This document shows, in pieces, positions 43,760 to 52,771 of a stretch of DNA of 64,000 nt. Position 1 is the first letter of the stretch, and the number at the start of each line of letters is the position of its first letter. Location: NCBI GenBank assembly GCA_945874355.1, contig CAMCGB010000005.1, positions 1 through 64,000 on the forward strand, written 5' to 3'. Below the pieces are notes generated by a model, which ran no database searches, was not told where the DNA came from, and worked only from the letters and a program-made list of their open reading frames with translations. The stretch is from an uncultured Bacteroides sp. (lineage in GTDB: Bacteria; Bacteroidota; Bacteroidia; Bacteroidales; UBA932). Position numbers and translations under genes: made by a program.

Positions 43760-46323
43760 CGTCCGTCGGAAAGGGAGATGTTGGTGTACTTGCCCACCGA
43801 ATCCAGAATCTTGACGCAGGTCCCCTCGTGAAGCACGAACAGGGCCTTGGCGCCGCTGTCGGAAGGTGCACTGACAGCATTCAGCACAGGACTCGTGACC
43901 ACCGCCCTGTCGTGGCGGGAATAGGCCTTTGTCTGGGTGAGGGCCATAGAGAAGCCCGTGATGCAGAGCAAGAGCGAGACTATGGCCGATATGAACCCTG
44001 TCTTGCGCAGCGAAGTGCGCCTTGAAAGCAGGAAAAGCAGCAGTCCGGCAATGAAAATGGCCACCATAACCAGGGCAAGAACAGTCCAGGCATCAGGACT
44101 GAGCAGATTGCGGACTGAACGCATCCAGGTGCTGAGGAAGAATTCGGGCACCTGATCTATCCTGTCCTGCAGGCCGGAACGCACCAGTTCCAGGTTGTAG
44201 CTGGCATCGGAATAGGAAGGGTCCAGCTTCAGGGCCCTTTCGTAGTTCAGCACACTCAGAGCTTTGTAGTCGGCCTTCAGGTAGGCATTGCCAAGGTTAT
44301 AGTACAGCTCCTTGGCTTCGTACCCCTGTTCCAGGCACTGCTCCCACGAAGAAGCCGCATCCATCCATAAACCCTGGGAGTACTGCTCCACTCCGGCGTT
44401 CCAGAGCGAATCAGCCCTCTCGTGTTCGCGGGCCTGGAGGCTGAAACTGCCCAAAAAGCACAGAAGCAGGAGCACGCTGAGCTTCGAGCCCGAAGTACGG
44501 CTCTTGTTGGAAGTAGAGATTGCTGAATCCATAGCACTTATCAGGCTGAGTGCCCTATTATAGTTGGCATTCATTGTATCATTGTGGTTATCAGGAGAAT
44601 ATCTTGCATACTCACATTCGTCCAGAAGGCTGATGAACTCGTCGCACAAGCTCTTCTGCAGCCCGCTCTCCTGAAGCCTTTGGGCGATATTTTCCCTTGA
44701 GAGCTGTGAGGCATCCATATTCAACTTGTCGGACACATATCCGAGCAGCGCTTTGTGCATAGCCTCGTAGAATGCGCCGTTCAAGCCCTTCTGCAGGAAG
44801 CTGCCGGCCATAGCCAGACGCTTGCGGGCCATCTTGGTCGCTTTGCGGGTCTTGGTCTGGACCACATCCTCGCGTCTTGAACGAAGGTACCTCAGAGTGA
44901 AGTAAACTCCAGCCCCGCAGACCAGCATCGTGCAGAGCAAAATCCAGAAAGGAAGAGAACCGAGAAGGAAGCCCCTGCCCGAATCCTTGAAAGAAGGAAG
45001 GGAAGTATTGATATAACGGATGTCGCTTCCAAGAGTCTTGACATCCTTGCCCCGATTCTCCCTTAGATAAGAAGCATCCCCGCCCGCAGCGGAGTCAGAC
45101 TCGCTCTTGAGCACCTTCAGCGGCAGGTCGGAAGACTTCAGCACTACATACCTGCCCTCGGAAGTGTCCCAGTATGAATACTCTACCGGTCCGAGATTGA
45201 ATTCGCCCCAGCTCCTGGGGATGAAGGGATATTCGAACTGTTTCCCTCCCGGGATGTCGGTGGTCTTCACATCATAGCATTCGAAATCGGCAGGGAAGCT
45301 GATTGCAGGAGCCGTGATGAGGGCGGTGTTCCCGCTTCCTGTGATTTTGATTATCAGGGAGGCGGCATCGTGGGTCTTGAGGGAATCGCAGCTCAGGGAG
45401 GCGTTCATCGAATATTTGCCCACAGCTCCGCCGAACGAAGAGGGTGCCCCGGCTGGCAGAGGTTTTACGTTTACCTTTATGGCGGGCGAGCTCACCCGCT
45501 TGCGTATGGTCTGATAGTCATCCTGGAAGAAACTGTCAAGTATGCTGCCCGTAGAAGGTCTTTGCACTCTGATATTTACAAGGCACACAAGCTCCGCCTT
45601 GTCTATAGTCAGTTCTCCCGCTTTCTGGGGTATCAGGGTCCACGAACTCAACACCGCGGTTTCGTAAATCTTTCCGTCCACATTTTCCCTCTGGAACTGA
45701 AGCTGCTGGCTGCGCGGGTGCTCATTGCTCCAGAAGCCCTGGAACTCGGGGAAGCGCACATCATCGAAGCCTACGATATTCGCCCGCTTGTAGAGTTTGA
45801 GCTGGGCCTCGAGGGGCTCTCCCACCATCACATTGCGCTTGCTCAGGCTCAGTTTGATGAACAAGTCGTCCGAAGAAACATCCTCAGTGCGGGAGGAGGA
45901 AGAAGGGGCGGCAGAAGAAGAGGACGAAGAAGACTTGTCGGAATCTGCGACCACCTCGATTTTGGGGTTCCCGGAACTGTATTCCTTGCCCTTTACCGTA
46001 AGGCGGGCGGCAGGAAGGGTGAAAGTACCTTCCTTCAGGGGCTCCACTATATAGGAAAATGAGAACTGCTTGCTGCTGCTTCTCTTGCCGTTGATGATGG
46101 TAGTGGAAGAACTCTGGCCTCTCTGCGGGCCCCACACCAGCCGGAAATCCTCTCCCGGATCCCACTCGATGGATGAGGGCTGCTCATCGGCAACCACAAA
46201 TACCACATTGAACTGCTCGGAGACTCCCACCAGATTGGGTGCCTGTACCTTTATATCCACCTGTGCCGACGCTGCGGCAAGGCAGGAGAACAACAGAGTA
46301 AGAGTAAACACTAACCTTTTCAT
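43720..46323 (-). CDS. batD: BatD-BatE fusion protein of the aerotolerance operon
   Basis: An 867-residue protein that joins two usually separate Bat proteins. BatD part: signal peptide (1-20), beta-rich BatD region (to about 440), and a membrane segment at about 448-478 followed by a cytoplasmic helical region. Around residue 613 comes SVLLLLCFLGSFSLQA, which looks like the former signal peptide of BatE, now an internal membrane segment. BatE part: TPR motifs (about 630-720), two membrane segments (about 743-765 and 775-792) and a C-terminal SH3-like domain (about 805-867). The topology stays consistent, with the TPR domain in the periplasm. The start is ATG 46323, sharing a base with the batC stop (TGATG); the further upstream TTG/GTG codons are less likely. 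Confidence 0.85.
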   Translation of the reverse strand: MKRLVFTLTLLFSCLAAASAQVDIKVQAPNLVGVSEQFNVVFVVADEQPSSIEWDPGEDFRLVWGPQRGQSSSTTIINGKRSSSKQFSFSYIVEPLKEGTFTLPAARLTVKGKEYSSGNPKIEVVADSDKSSSSSSSAAPSSSSRTEDVSSDDLFIKLSLSKRNVMVGEPLEAQLKLYKRANIVGFDDVRFPEFQGFWSNEHPRSQQLQFQRENVDGKIYETAVLSSWTLIPQKAGELTIDKAELVCLVNIRVQRPSTGSILDSFFQDDYQTIRKRVSSPAIKVNVKPLPAGAPSSFGGAVGKYSMNASLSCDSLKTHDAASLIIKITGSGNTALITAPAISFPADFECYDVKTTDIPGGKQFEYPFIPRSWGEFNLGPVEYSYWDTSEGRYVVLKSSDLPLKVLKSESDSAAGGDASYLRENRGKDVKTLGSDIRYINTSLPSFKDSGRGFLLGSLPFWILLCTMLVCGAGVYFTLRYLRSRREDVVQTKTRKATKMARKRLAMAGSFLQKGLNGAFYEAMHKALLGYVSDKLNMDASQLSRENIAQRLQESGLQKSLCDEFISLLDECEYARYSPDNHNDTMNANYNRALSLISAMDSAISTSNKSRTSGSKLSVLLLLCFLGSFSLQAREHERADSLWNAGVEQYSQGLWMDAASSWEQCLEQGYEAKELYYNLGNAYLKADYKALSVLNYERALKLDPSYSDASYNLELVRSGLQDRIDQVPEFFLSTWMRSVRNLLSPDAWTVLALVMVAIFIAGLLLFLLSRRTSLRKTGFISAIVSLLLCITGFSMALTQTKAYSRHDRAVVTSPVLNAVSAPSDSGAKALFVLHEGTCVKILDSVGKYTNISLSDGRQGWVVSDGIEII

Positions 46324-47024
46324 CACCAATTCTGTTCTTTCTGTTTCGATTTCAATTGAGCCGCTTTTTCCTTTTTCACTTTTTCCTGGGTCTGGGCCTC
46401 TTTGGCCTGAATGGCCTGCAGCATCGCGGCGGCCTGCTGAGGGCTTATATTGCGCGGGTCGGGACTCTGCTGGTCCTGACTCTGGTCGTCATTGTTCTGG
46501 TTCTGGTCCTGATTGTCCTGGTCCTGGTTCTGGTCCTGATTCTGGTCCTGGTTATCCTGGTTGTCCTGATTCTGACCGTCTCCTCCGCCTCCCTGGTTCT
46601 GCTCGTTCTCGAGCATCTTCTTGGCGTAGATGTAGTTTTCCTTCGCATCCAGGTCCGCCGGATTCAGCAGCAGACTCTGCTTAAAGCTCTCAAGGGCCGC
46701 CGCATAATCCTTCTGCTGAAGGGCTATATCACCCATATTGAAGTGATAATCAGCGTCCTGCTTCCCCGCCTGCGACACTGAGGCAAGAGTCTGGGAGGCA
46801 TTCTGATAGTCTTCGCGACGATACAGGGCAGAAGCGAGATCGTAATTCGCCGCATAGGAAAGCGAGTCCTTCACCAGAGCCTTGCGGTAATCGATTTCGG
46901 CAAGTGAATAGTCCCCCTTCTTGAATTTGCGGTTGCCCGCGCGCACCTCGCTGCGGTCTTCCTGGGCGGACAGACCGTAGGCCGAAAGGGCAATAAGCAA
47001 TATGGTTAAAGCAATTCTTTTCAT
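46323..47024 (-). CDS. batC: BatC, exported TPR protein with Gln/Asn/Asp tract
   Basis: A 233-residue protein with a signal peptide (about 1-20), TPR repeats (about 25-140), then a low-complexity stretch of alternating Asn, Gln and Asp (about 147-190) and a Lys/Gln-rich tail. The tract is encoded by repeated CTGGTC/CTGATT-type units (46460-46580, plus-strand reading) and is likely to vary in length. It is one of the periplasmic TPR proteins of the Bat operon. Both ends touch neighbours through TGATG overlaps. Confidence 0.85.
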   Translation of the reverse strand: MKRIALTILLIALSAYGLSAQEDRSEVRAGNRKFKKGDYSLAEIDYRKALVKDSLSYAANYDLASALYRREDYQNASQTLASVSQAGKQDADYHFNMGDIALQQKDYAAALESFKQSLLLNPADLDAKENYIYAKKMLENEQNQGGGGDGQNQDNQDNQDQNQDQNQDQDNQDQNQNNDDQSQDQQSPDPRNISPQQAAAMLQAIQAKEAQTQEKVKKEKAAQLKSKQKEQNW

Positions 47025-48019
47025 CAGAACAATTTCTTTTTCGAGCGCCTGCCGGACAGCAACATTTCCAAAACAAAGAAAACAAGGGCGAGGGCGAAGA
47101 AATACATATACTGCTCATCGTACTCCTCGAACACGATGGAGTTGAAGGTCTCGTCTTCCATACGCCTCAAGTCGTCGATGATGGGATTCAGTCCGAATTC
47201 GCTGTTCTCGGCGTGGACATACAGTCCGTCGCCCTCGCGGGCTATATCCTTGAGCAGCGCCTCGTCCAGACGGCTGACCACTATCTGCCCGTCCTTGTCC
47301 CTGAGCAGCTCACCATCTAAGCTGAGCGGCTCTCCCCGCTGGGAGCCCACACCTATAGTATATATCTTTATTCCCGTCGAAGCGACCGTCTTTGCCGCCT
47401 CGATGGCATCGTCCTCGTGATTCTCTCCGTCGGTGATGACTATTATGGCGCGGCTTTTTTCGCTCTGGGCGCTGAAACTGCGGGCCGCCGTAAGAATGGC
47501 GTCACCTATGGCGGTGCCCTGGATAGAGACCGAACGGGTGTCAATCGAATTGAGGAACATCTTGGCCGACACATAGTCGGTAGTCACGGGCAGCTGCACG
47601 AAGCTGGTCCCGGCAAAGACCACAAGACCGATTCTATCGTCCTGCAGGCGGTCCACCAGCGAAGACAGGGCGAGCTTGGCCCTCGACAGACGGTCGGGAG
47701 AGAAGTCCCTGGCGAGCATCGAGTTGGACACGTCGAGGCATATCACTATCTCGGCTCCACGGGTCTGTCTTTCAGAGAGTTTGGCTCCGATGACGGGGCG
47801 GGCAAGTCCTATGATGAAAAAGCTGAAGGCAAGACAGAAAAGTATCATTTTCCACCAGGCCTGGGCGGACGAAGCCTCTGAGACAATCCCCTCCGGGCAG
47901 TCGGGAGCGAATCGGCGCAAAGAGCGTTTGCGGAGACCCCTAAGCACAGCAAAGGCTATGATTATCAGCGGGATGAGCAGAAGCAGATAAAGGTATTTGG
48001 CTTGAGCAAACAGTAGCAT
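47024..48019 (-). CDS. batB: BatB, membrane VWA-domain protein
   Basis: A 331-residue protein with two N-terminal membrane segments (about 8-26 and 56-75), a von Willebrand A domain (about 88-285) with a complete MIDAS motif DVSNS (Asp96, Ser98, Ser100), and a C-terminal membrane segment (about 305-322). VWA proteins of this operon are proposed to interact with the MoxR ATPase. It overlaps batA and batC by single bases. Confidence 0.92.
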   Translation of the reverse strand: MLLFAQAKYLYLLLLIPLIIIAFAVLRGLRKRSLRRFAPDCPEGIVSEASSAQAWWKMILFCLAFSFFIIGLARPVIGAKLSERQTRGAEIVICLDVSNSMLARDFSPDRLSRAKLALSSLVDRLQDDRIGLVVFAGTSFVQLPVTTDYVSAKMFLNSIDTRSVSIQGTAIGDAILTAARSFSAQSEKSRAIIVITDGENHEDDAIEAAKTVASTGIKIYTIGVGSQRGEPLSLDGELLRDKDGQIVVSRLDEALLKDIAREGDGLYVHAENSEFGLNPIIDDLRRMEDETFNSIVFEEYDEQYMYFFALALVFFVLEMLLSGRRSKKKLF

Positions 48020-49002
48020 TACGGGATCCTCCTGATTAAAAGTCTGACAAGAAGCTCGGCGAGCAGCAGCACCAGGGCGGCAAAAGCCCAGCGGGGGAAG
48101 AGCTCCTTATAGACGGGGAAACTGTCTATGGTGGTACGGGTCTTCTCCATCTTGTTGATTTCGGAGTAGATTTCCGCAAGCTTGGTGTTGTCCGTTGCGC
48201 GGAAATACCTTCCTCCGGTCTCGAGGGCTATCTGCTTGAGCAGGTCTTCGTCGATTTCCACCTGCATCTGCTGCACTTCCACTCCCCAGGGAGTCATCAC
48301 CGGGTAGGGAGCCATTCCGTTGGCCCCGACACCTATCGTATAGACCCTCACCCCGTAGGTCTTGGCTATCTCCGCGGCCGTAAGCGGGTGCACTTCGCCG
48401 CGATTGTTGACACCGTCGGTAAGCAGTATGACCACGCGGCTGGGAGCATCCGAGTCCTTGAGGCGGGCTACAGCCGTGGAGAGTCCGTTGCCTATGGCCG
48501 TACCGTCTTCAATCAGGTCGGTCTGCACTTCCTTCATAAGGTTGATGAGCGTGGAGCGGTCGGTGGTCAGAGGGCACTGGGTGTAACTCTCTCCGGCAAA
48601 CACCACTATGCCCATACGGTCCGAAGGCCTCTGGGCTATGAACTCGACGGCTATGTCCTTGGCGGCATTGATGCGGTCCGGCTTGAAGTCCCTTGCCAGC
48701 ATACTGGTGGACACGTCCATCGCAAGGACTATATCAATTCCCTCGCTGTCAACCCTTTCCATCTCGGTGGAAGATCTGGGACGGGCAATGGCCACAATAA
48801 TAAGGCACAGGGCGCAGAGCCTCAAGGCAAATGGAAGATGCCTCAGGTAGGCAAGCACCCCGCGGCCGGATGCGGCCCAGGGCTGAAGCGAAGCCACTTC
48901 CACAGCGGGCCTTCTGCCCTTCAGCTCGCGGTACAGATACAGGCCCAGCAGAAGAAGGGGCAAAAAGAGAAGGTAGAGAAGGTAGGGATACTCAAAAAAC
49001 AT
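48019..49002 (-). CDS. batA: BatA, membrane VWA-domain protein
   Basis: A 327-residue protein with membrane segments near the N-terminus (about 6-24 and 56-75), a VWA domain (about 90-290) with MIDAS DVSTS (Asp96, Ser98, Ser100), and a C-terminal membrane segment. It is clearly paralogous to the next protein (BatB). The start ATG 49002 follows the upstream stop by one base; a longer frame exists but overlaps the previous gene. Its stop overlaps the batB start by one base (TAATG). Confidence 0.92.
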   Translation of the reverse strand: MFFEYPYLLYLLFLPLLLLGLYLYRELKGRRPAVEVASLQPWAASGRGVLAYLRHLPFALRLCALCLIIVAIARPRSSTEMERVDSEGIDIVLAMDVSTSMLARDFKPDRINAAKDIAVEFIAQRPSDRMGIVVFAGESYTQCPLTTDRSTLINLMKEVQTDLIEDGTAIGNGLSTAVARLKDSDAPSRVVILLTDGVNNRGEVHPLTAAEIAKTYGVRVYTIGVGANGMAPYPVMTPWGVEVQQMQVEIDEDLLKQIALETGGRYFRATDNTKLAEIYSEINKMEKTRTTIDSFPVYKELFPRWAFAALVLLLAELLVRLLIRRIP

Positions 49003-49003
49003 A

Positions 49004-49945
49004 TCAGCTCTTCTGCGGCTCCTCCTCAAGCCTCAAGGTCGATGTCACGAATGAGACGGCAACTCCAAGCGCGCGGGAAGCCTCCTGCTCGCCGGCATAA
49101 TGCTTGGCGAACTTGACATAGTCCGCGGTCTCGAAAAGCTCGCGTGCCGTAAGATAAAGCTCGGGGCTCAACTCTCCGCGGCCCTTCAGGGCGGCGAAAA
49201 GCTCGTCGGTAGTCATCTCCGGAGCGTCTATCCCGAAGCGGTCTTCGATATAGAACTTAAGGGTGTCGGTGATGCCGGAGTAGTACTGTTTCTGTTTCTC
49301 GGGGGCCCACCATTTCTCGCCCTTGTAGCCGTCCAGCTGCCGCAGGGCTATGATATAGGCCGGCTCTGCGGGTCCCGCGGCGTTCTCCCGGGCGGCTCTG
49401 CGGCGCTTTACCAGAATCACGACAAGGACAATCAGGGCAGCGAGACAAAGCACGATGATAATGTACGGAAGCACTTCCCTAAAGGTCACGGGATAACCCT
49501 TCTGGCCCTTGATGTCGTGGATTACAAAGGTAGCCGTATCCACAGGCATAGTGAACACTTCTATCTCGGAAGGCTCGAAGACCAGAGTGTCGCTGACCCC
49601 GTCCGCCCCTGTACGCAGGGCCCGCAGGACGGGAAGACGGAAAGTTCCGCTCTCAAAAGGCGCAAGCAGGACCGAGGCCTTCAAATCCAGGCCCGAAGTC
49701 TTCCTGTTGGTCTTGAGGGTATCTATCTTCCAGGAGCGTACCAGTACGAGACTGTCTTCAGGAAGGGCCGGAAGCTCTTCAAGGGCAAGAGTGCTGCCGC
49801 CGGGGAAGTCTTTCAGCGTGAAACCGTACTCCACCTGGTCGGCTATCAGCAGGGAATCCCTTTTCTGGGGACTTTGCACGAAAGTACTGCCGGAGGGAAT
49901 AACATCCAGCATACAGCTTAGCAATATTGAGAGCAACAGTTTCAT
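49004..49945 (-). CDS. Membrane protein between DUF58 and BatA genes
   Basis: A 313-residue protein with a signal peptide (about 1-18), a beta-rich periplasmic domain (about 20-150), one membrane segment (about 160-182), and a cytoplasmic helical domain (about 200-310) containing KQYYSGITDTLKFYIEDRFG. Proteins like this occupy the same position in other Bacteroidetes Bat operons. Function unknown; by topology it could link periplasmic and cytoplasmic parts of the complex. It overlaps the DUF58 gene by 4 bases (ATGA). Confidence 0.7.
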   Translation of the reverse strand: MKLLLSILLSCMLDVIPSGSTFVQSPQKRDSLLIADQVEYGFTLKDFPGGSTLALEELPALPEDSLVLVRSWKIDTLKTNRKTSGLDLKASVLLAPFESGTFRLPVLRALRTGADGVSDTLVFEPSEIEVFTMPVDTATFVIHDIKGQKGYPVTFREVLPYIIIVLCLAALIVLVVILVKRRRAARENAAGPAEPAYIIALRQLDGYKGEKWWAPEKQKQYYSGITDTLKFYIEDRFGIDAPEMTTDELFAALKGRGELSPELYLTARELFETADYVKFAKHYAGEQEASRALGVAVSFVTSTLRLEEEPQKS

Positions 49946-50847
49946 CTTCTTGAAAATAAAGCCATCAGAGCCTTGATGTAGTCCTGGTCGGTGGCTATGT
50001 CTATACTGTCTATCCTGTATTTGTTCAAAAGGCCGAGAGTGCCCGCCTCAAGAGAGGAGAACCAGTCGGCATAAGACTGTCTTACCCTGCGGCTGTCGGT
50101 ATTGATCCAGGAGTCGCGCCCGCTTTCAAGGTCGCGAACGTGGACCAGTCCCATAGGGACAAGGCTCTTCTCCCTGGGGTCATGCACCCTTATCACCGAC
50201 AGGTCGTGCCTCAGGCTGGCCACCTTGAGGGCATCTTCATATCGTGGAGAGGCGTCATTGGAGGCATCGATCATATCGCTCAGCAGAAAGGCCGTACACC
50301 GCTTCTTGATGGCGTTGGAAAGAAACCTCAGGGCCTGCGAGATGTCAGTTCCCTCACTGGAAGGCTGAAGCTCAATCATCTCCCTTATTATATGGAGCAG
50401 GTGCGAGCGGCCCTTCTGGGGCGGGATGAACTTCTCGACTTTGCTTGAAAAGAACAGGGCTCCCACCTTGTCGTTGTTCGAGATAGCGCTGTAGGCAAGC
50501 ACGGCGGCGATTTCGGTAAGCATCTCGCGTTTGGACATAGCGCCGGTCCCGAAAAGCGAAGAGCGGCTCACATCCACGAGCAGCACTACGGTCAGCTCCC
50601 TCTCCTCCTCGAACACCTTGATGAAAGGTTCCCGCAGACGGGCGGTCACATTCCAGTCCATCGAGCGCACGTCGTCTCCCCAGTTGTACTCCCTGACTTC
50701 ACTGAAGGCCATACCTCTCCCCTTGAAGGCCGAATGGTACTCTCCAGCAAATATCTGCTTCGAGAGCGCCTTCGTCCTGATCTCGACTTTACGTACCTTC
50801 CTGAGGAGTTCGGTCGTGCCGGTGTTTTTATGGAACGATGACGGCAT
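49942..50847 (-). CDS. DUF58-family protein of the Bat operon
   Basis: A 301-residue soluble protein with the DUF58 signature GRGMAFSEVREYNWGDDVRSMDWNVTAR, split as GRGMAFSEVREY and GDDVRSMDWNVTAR (about residues 47-72), followed by a VWA-like fold with LLVDVSRSS (about 92-100). DUF58 proteins are regular partners of MoxR ATPases. The start overlaps the end of moxR by 20 bases, and its 3' end overlaps the next gene by 4. Confidence 0.9.
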   Translation of the reverse strand: MPSSFHKNTGTTELLRKVRKVEIRTKALSKQIFAGEYHSAFKGRGMAFSEVREYNWGDDVRSMDWNVTARLREPFIKVFEEERELTVVLLVDVSRSSLFGTGAMSKREMLTEIAAVLAYSAISNNDKVGALFFSSKVEKFIPPQKGRSHLLHIIREMIELQPSSEGTDISQALRFLSNAIKKRCTAFLLSDMIDASNDASPRYEDALKVASLRHDLSVIRVHDPREKSLVPMGLVHVRDLESGRDSWINTDSRRVRQSYADWFSSLEAGTLGLLNKYRIDSIDIATDQDYIKALMALFSRR

Positions 50848-51832
50848 TGATTATCCTCTCTACTAGCTGGTCGGGTGTAACATTCTCTGCTTCAGCCTCG
50901 TAACTAAGTCCGAGACGGTGTCTCAGCACTGACGGGGCCACAGCTCTCACGTCTTCAGGAATCACATAGCCCCTCCTCTTGATGAAGGCGTAGGCCTTGG
51001 ATGCCGAAGAAAGGCTGATGCTGGCACGGGGCGATGCTCCGAAACTCAGAAGGGGCGCAATCTCCGCGATGCCGTACTCGGAAGGGGTTCTGGTCGCATA
51101 CACCAGGTCCACGATGTACCTTTCAATCTTCTCATCCATATACACCTGCTTGACTATGCTCCTGGCACGGACTATCTCCTCGGGGCTCACCACACTCTCC
51201 GGCTCGGGGAATGATCCGGCATTGTGCATCCTCACAATCAGCCTCTCCTCCTCCTTCTTCGGATATGATACCAGGGTCTTGAGCATGAAACGGTCCACCT
51301 GGGCCTCGGGCAGGGGATAAGTTCCCTCCTGCTCCACGGGGTTCTGGGTGGCCATTACAAGGAAGGGGTCAGGCAGACGGTAGGTCTTGTCACCCAGGGT
51401 CACCTGCTTTTCCTGCATAGCCTCGAGCAGGGCCGACTGCACCTTGGCGGGAGCACGGTTAATCTCGTCCGCAAGCACGAAGTTGGCGAAGACGGGACCC
51501 TTGTGAACCTCGAATTCCTCGTTCTTCTGGGAGTAGATCAGAGTTCCGGTCACATCGGCAGGCAGCAGGTCCGGAGTAAACTGGATACGGTTGAATTTTG
51601 CTTTCACTGCCTTGGACAAAGTGCTGATGGCTAGAGTTTTGGCCAGTCCCGGAAGACCTTCCAGCAAGATATGCCCGCCCGAGAGCATGGCTATCATAAG
51701 GCTCTCCACAAGCTGCTTCTGTCCCACGATTACCTTGCCCATTTCCAGAGAGAGCAGGTCCACGAATTCGCTTTCTTTCTGAATCCTGTCGTTGAGCTCT
51801 CTGATGTTCACGCTTGAGTTTTGAGTTTCCAT
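50828..51832 (-). CDS. moxR: MoxR-family AAA+ ATPase
   Basis: A 334-residue AAA+ ATPase. Walker A is GLPGLAKT (Lys65), Walker B VLADEINRAPAKVQSALLEAM, sensor 1 ATQNPVEQEGTYPLPEAQ. MoxR proteins act as chaperone-like ATPases with VWA-domain partners, here DUF58, BatA and BatB. It is the first gene of the seven-gene Bat operon. Its divergent partner is truA, from which it is separated by 55 bases. Confidence 0.92.
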   Translation of the reverse strand: METQNSSVNIRELNDRIQKESEFVDLLSLEMGKVIVGQKQLVESLMIAMLSGGHILLEGLPGLAKTLAISTLSKAVKAKFNRIQFTPDLLPADVTGTLIYSQKNEEFEVHKGPVFANFVLADEINRAPAKVQSALLEAMQEKQVTLGDKTYRLPDPFLVMATQNPVEQEGTYPLPEAQVDRFMLKTLVSYPKKEEERLIVRMHNAGSFPEPESVVSPEEIVRARSIVKQVYMDEKIERYIVDLVYATRTPSEYGIAEIAPLLSFGASPRASISLSSASKAYAFIKRRGYVIPEDVRAVAPSVLRHRLGLSYEAEAENVTPDQLVERIINAVIVP

Positions 51833-51870
51833 ATTTTCGTTCCTGTTAATTCGAAACTTAAAATTATAAT

Positions 51871-51886
51871 TATTTTTGCAATTATA
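51871..51886. promoter_or_regulatory. -7 element for truA with abutting reverse element
   Basis: TATTTTTG (51871-51878) is an exact -7 element that ends 9 bases before the truA ATG. It is joined directly to CAATTATA, which on the minus strand reads TATAATTG, a weaker match facing moxR (46 bases to its ATG). Confidence 0.5.
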
Positions 51887-51887
51887 T

Positions 51888-52682
51888 ATGCATTATCTCA
51901 TAAAACTTTCATATCGGGGCTCTGACTTCCACGGCTGGCAAAGGCAGCAGGGGCAGGTCAGCGTGCAGCAATCTCTGGAGGAAGCGCTCTCCGTGCTGCT
52001 CAAGGAGCAGATCCGCGTTACAGGGGCGGGGCGCACAGATACAGGCGTAAACGCACTCAGGTACGTCGCCCATTTCGATGCCGCCAAAGATTTCGACTGC
52101 AAAGATATGATATACAAATTAAATGCCATCCTCCCCCGGGCCGTGGCAGTAGAAAAAATTGTCCCCGCACAGCCTTCTTTCAATGCCCGCTTCGACGCCC
52201 TGGAAAGGGAGTACCGCTACTTCCTGCACCGCAAAAAAGACCCCTTTGCCGAGAGCTACTCTTATCTTTACGCCTACCCCGATGTGGACTTCGGGAAGAT
52301 GAACCGCTGTGCCGCGCTGCTTGTCGGCAAGCACGATTTCCGCTGCTTCGAGAAGGCCGGTTCGGACACGAAAACCTCCATCTGCACCGTGTTTGAAGCG
52401 AGTTGGCAGACCTACCGCCCCGAGATTGCCGCCTGCGGTGAAGAGGACGCCTACTGGTACTTCCGCATCAGCGCAGACCGCTTCCTTAGGAATATGGTCC
52501 GCTCGATAGTAGGGACCCTTCTGGAGGTCGGAAGGGGCCGGCGCAGCGAGGAGGACTTCGCTTCGCTGATTCTGGACGAGGACTACAGTCCGGTGAAGAG
52601 CATAATGCGCCAGAGAGCCGGGGAGAGCGTCCCGGGACAGGCCCTTTTCCTGTATTCGGTCCGCTACAGGGAGGATTTCTAG
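51888..52682 (+). CDS. truA: tRNA pseudouridine(38-40) synthase
   Basis: A 264-residue TruA enzyme. It makes pseudouridine in the anticodon stem-loop of tRNAs. Catalytic Asp51 is in GAGRTDTGVNAL. FHGWQRQ near the start and FLRNMVRSIVGTLLEVG (about residue 195) are typical family blocks. ATG 51888 is preferred; an upstream TTG lies in the promoter element. Confidence 0.95.
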   Translation: MHYLIKLSYRGSDFHGWQRQQGQVSVQQSLEEALSVLLKEQIRVTGAGRTDTGVNALRYVAHFDAAKDFDCKDMIYKLNAILPRAVAVEKIVPAQPSFNARFDALEREYRYFLHRKKDPFAESYSYLYAYPDVDFGKMNRCAALLVGKHDFRCFEKAGSDTKTSICTVFEASWQTYRPEIAACGEEDAYWYFRISADRFLRNMVRSIVGTLLEVGRGRRSEEDFASLILDEDYSPVKSIMRQRAGESVPGQALFLYSVRYREDF

Positions 52683-52695
52683 GCGCTCCGCCTTT
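52681..52695 (+). terminator. Weak hairpin at the truA stop
   Basis: AGGCG-CTC-CGCCT followed by TT. The 5-pair stem begins inside the truA stop codon and the T run is short, so termination here is uncertain. Confidence 0.3.
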
Positions 52696-52723
52696 CAGCT
52701 TTCATAAATCCAAAAAGTTTGAT

Positions 52724-52731
52724 TATCTTTG
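52724..52731 (+). promoter_or_regulatory. -7 element for the second exbB operon
   Basis: TATCTTTG, exact consensus, with 40 bases to ATG 52772. It heads a run of six closely spaced plus-strand genes, exbB to parC. Confidence 0.65.
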
Positions 52732-52771
52732 TCTGATTAACTGAGTTCGATAAAATTTATTCCTTATAGAA

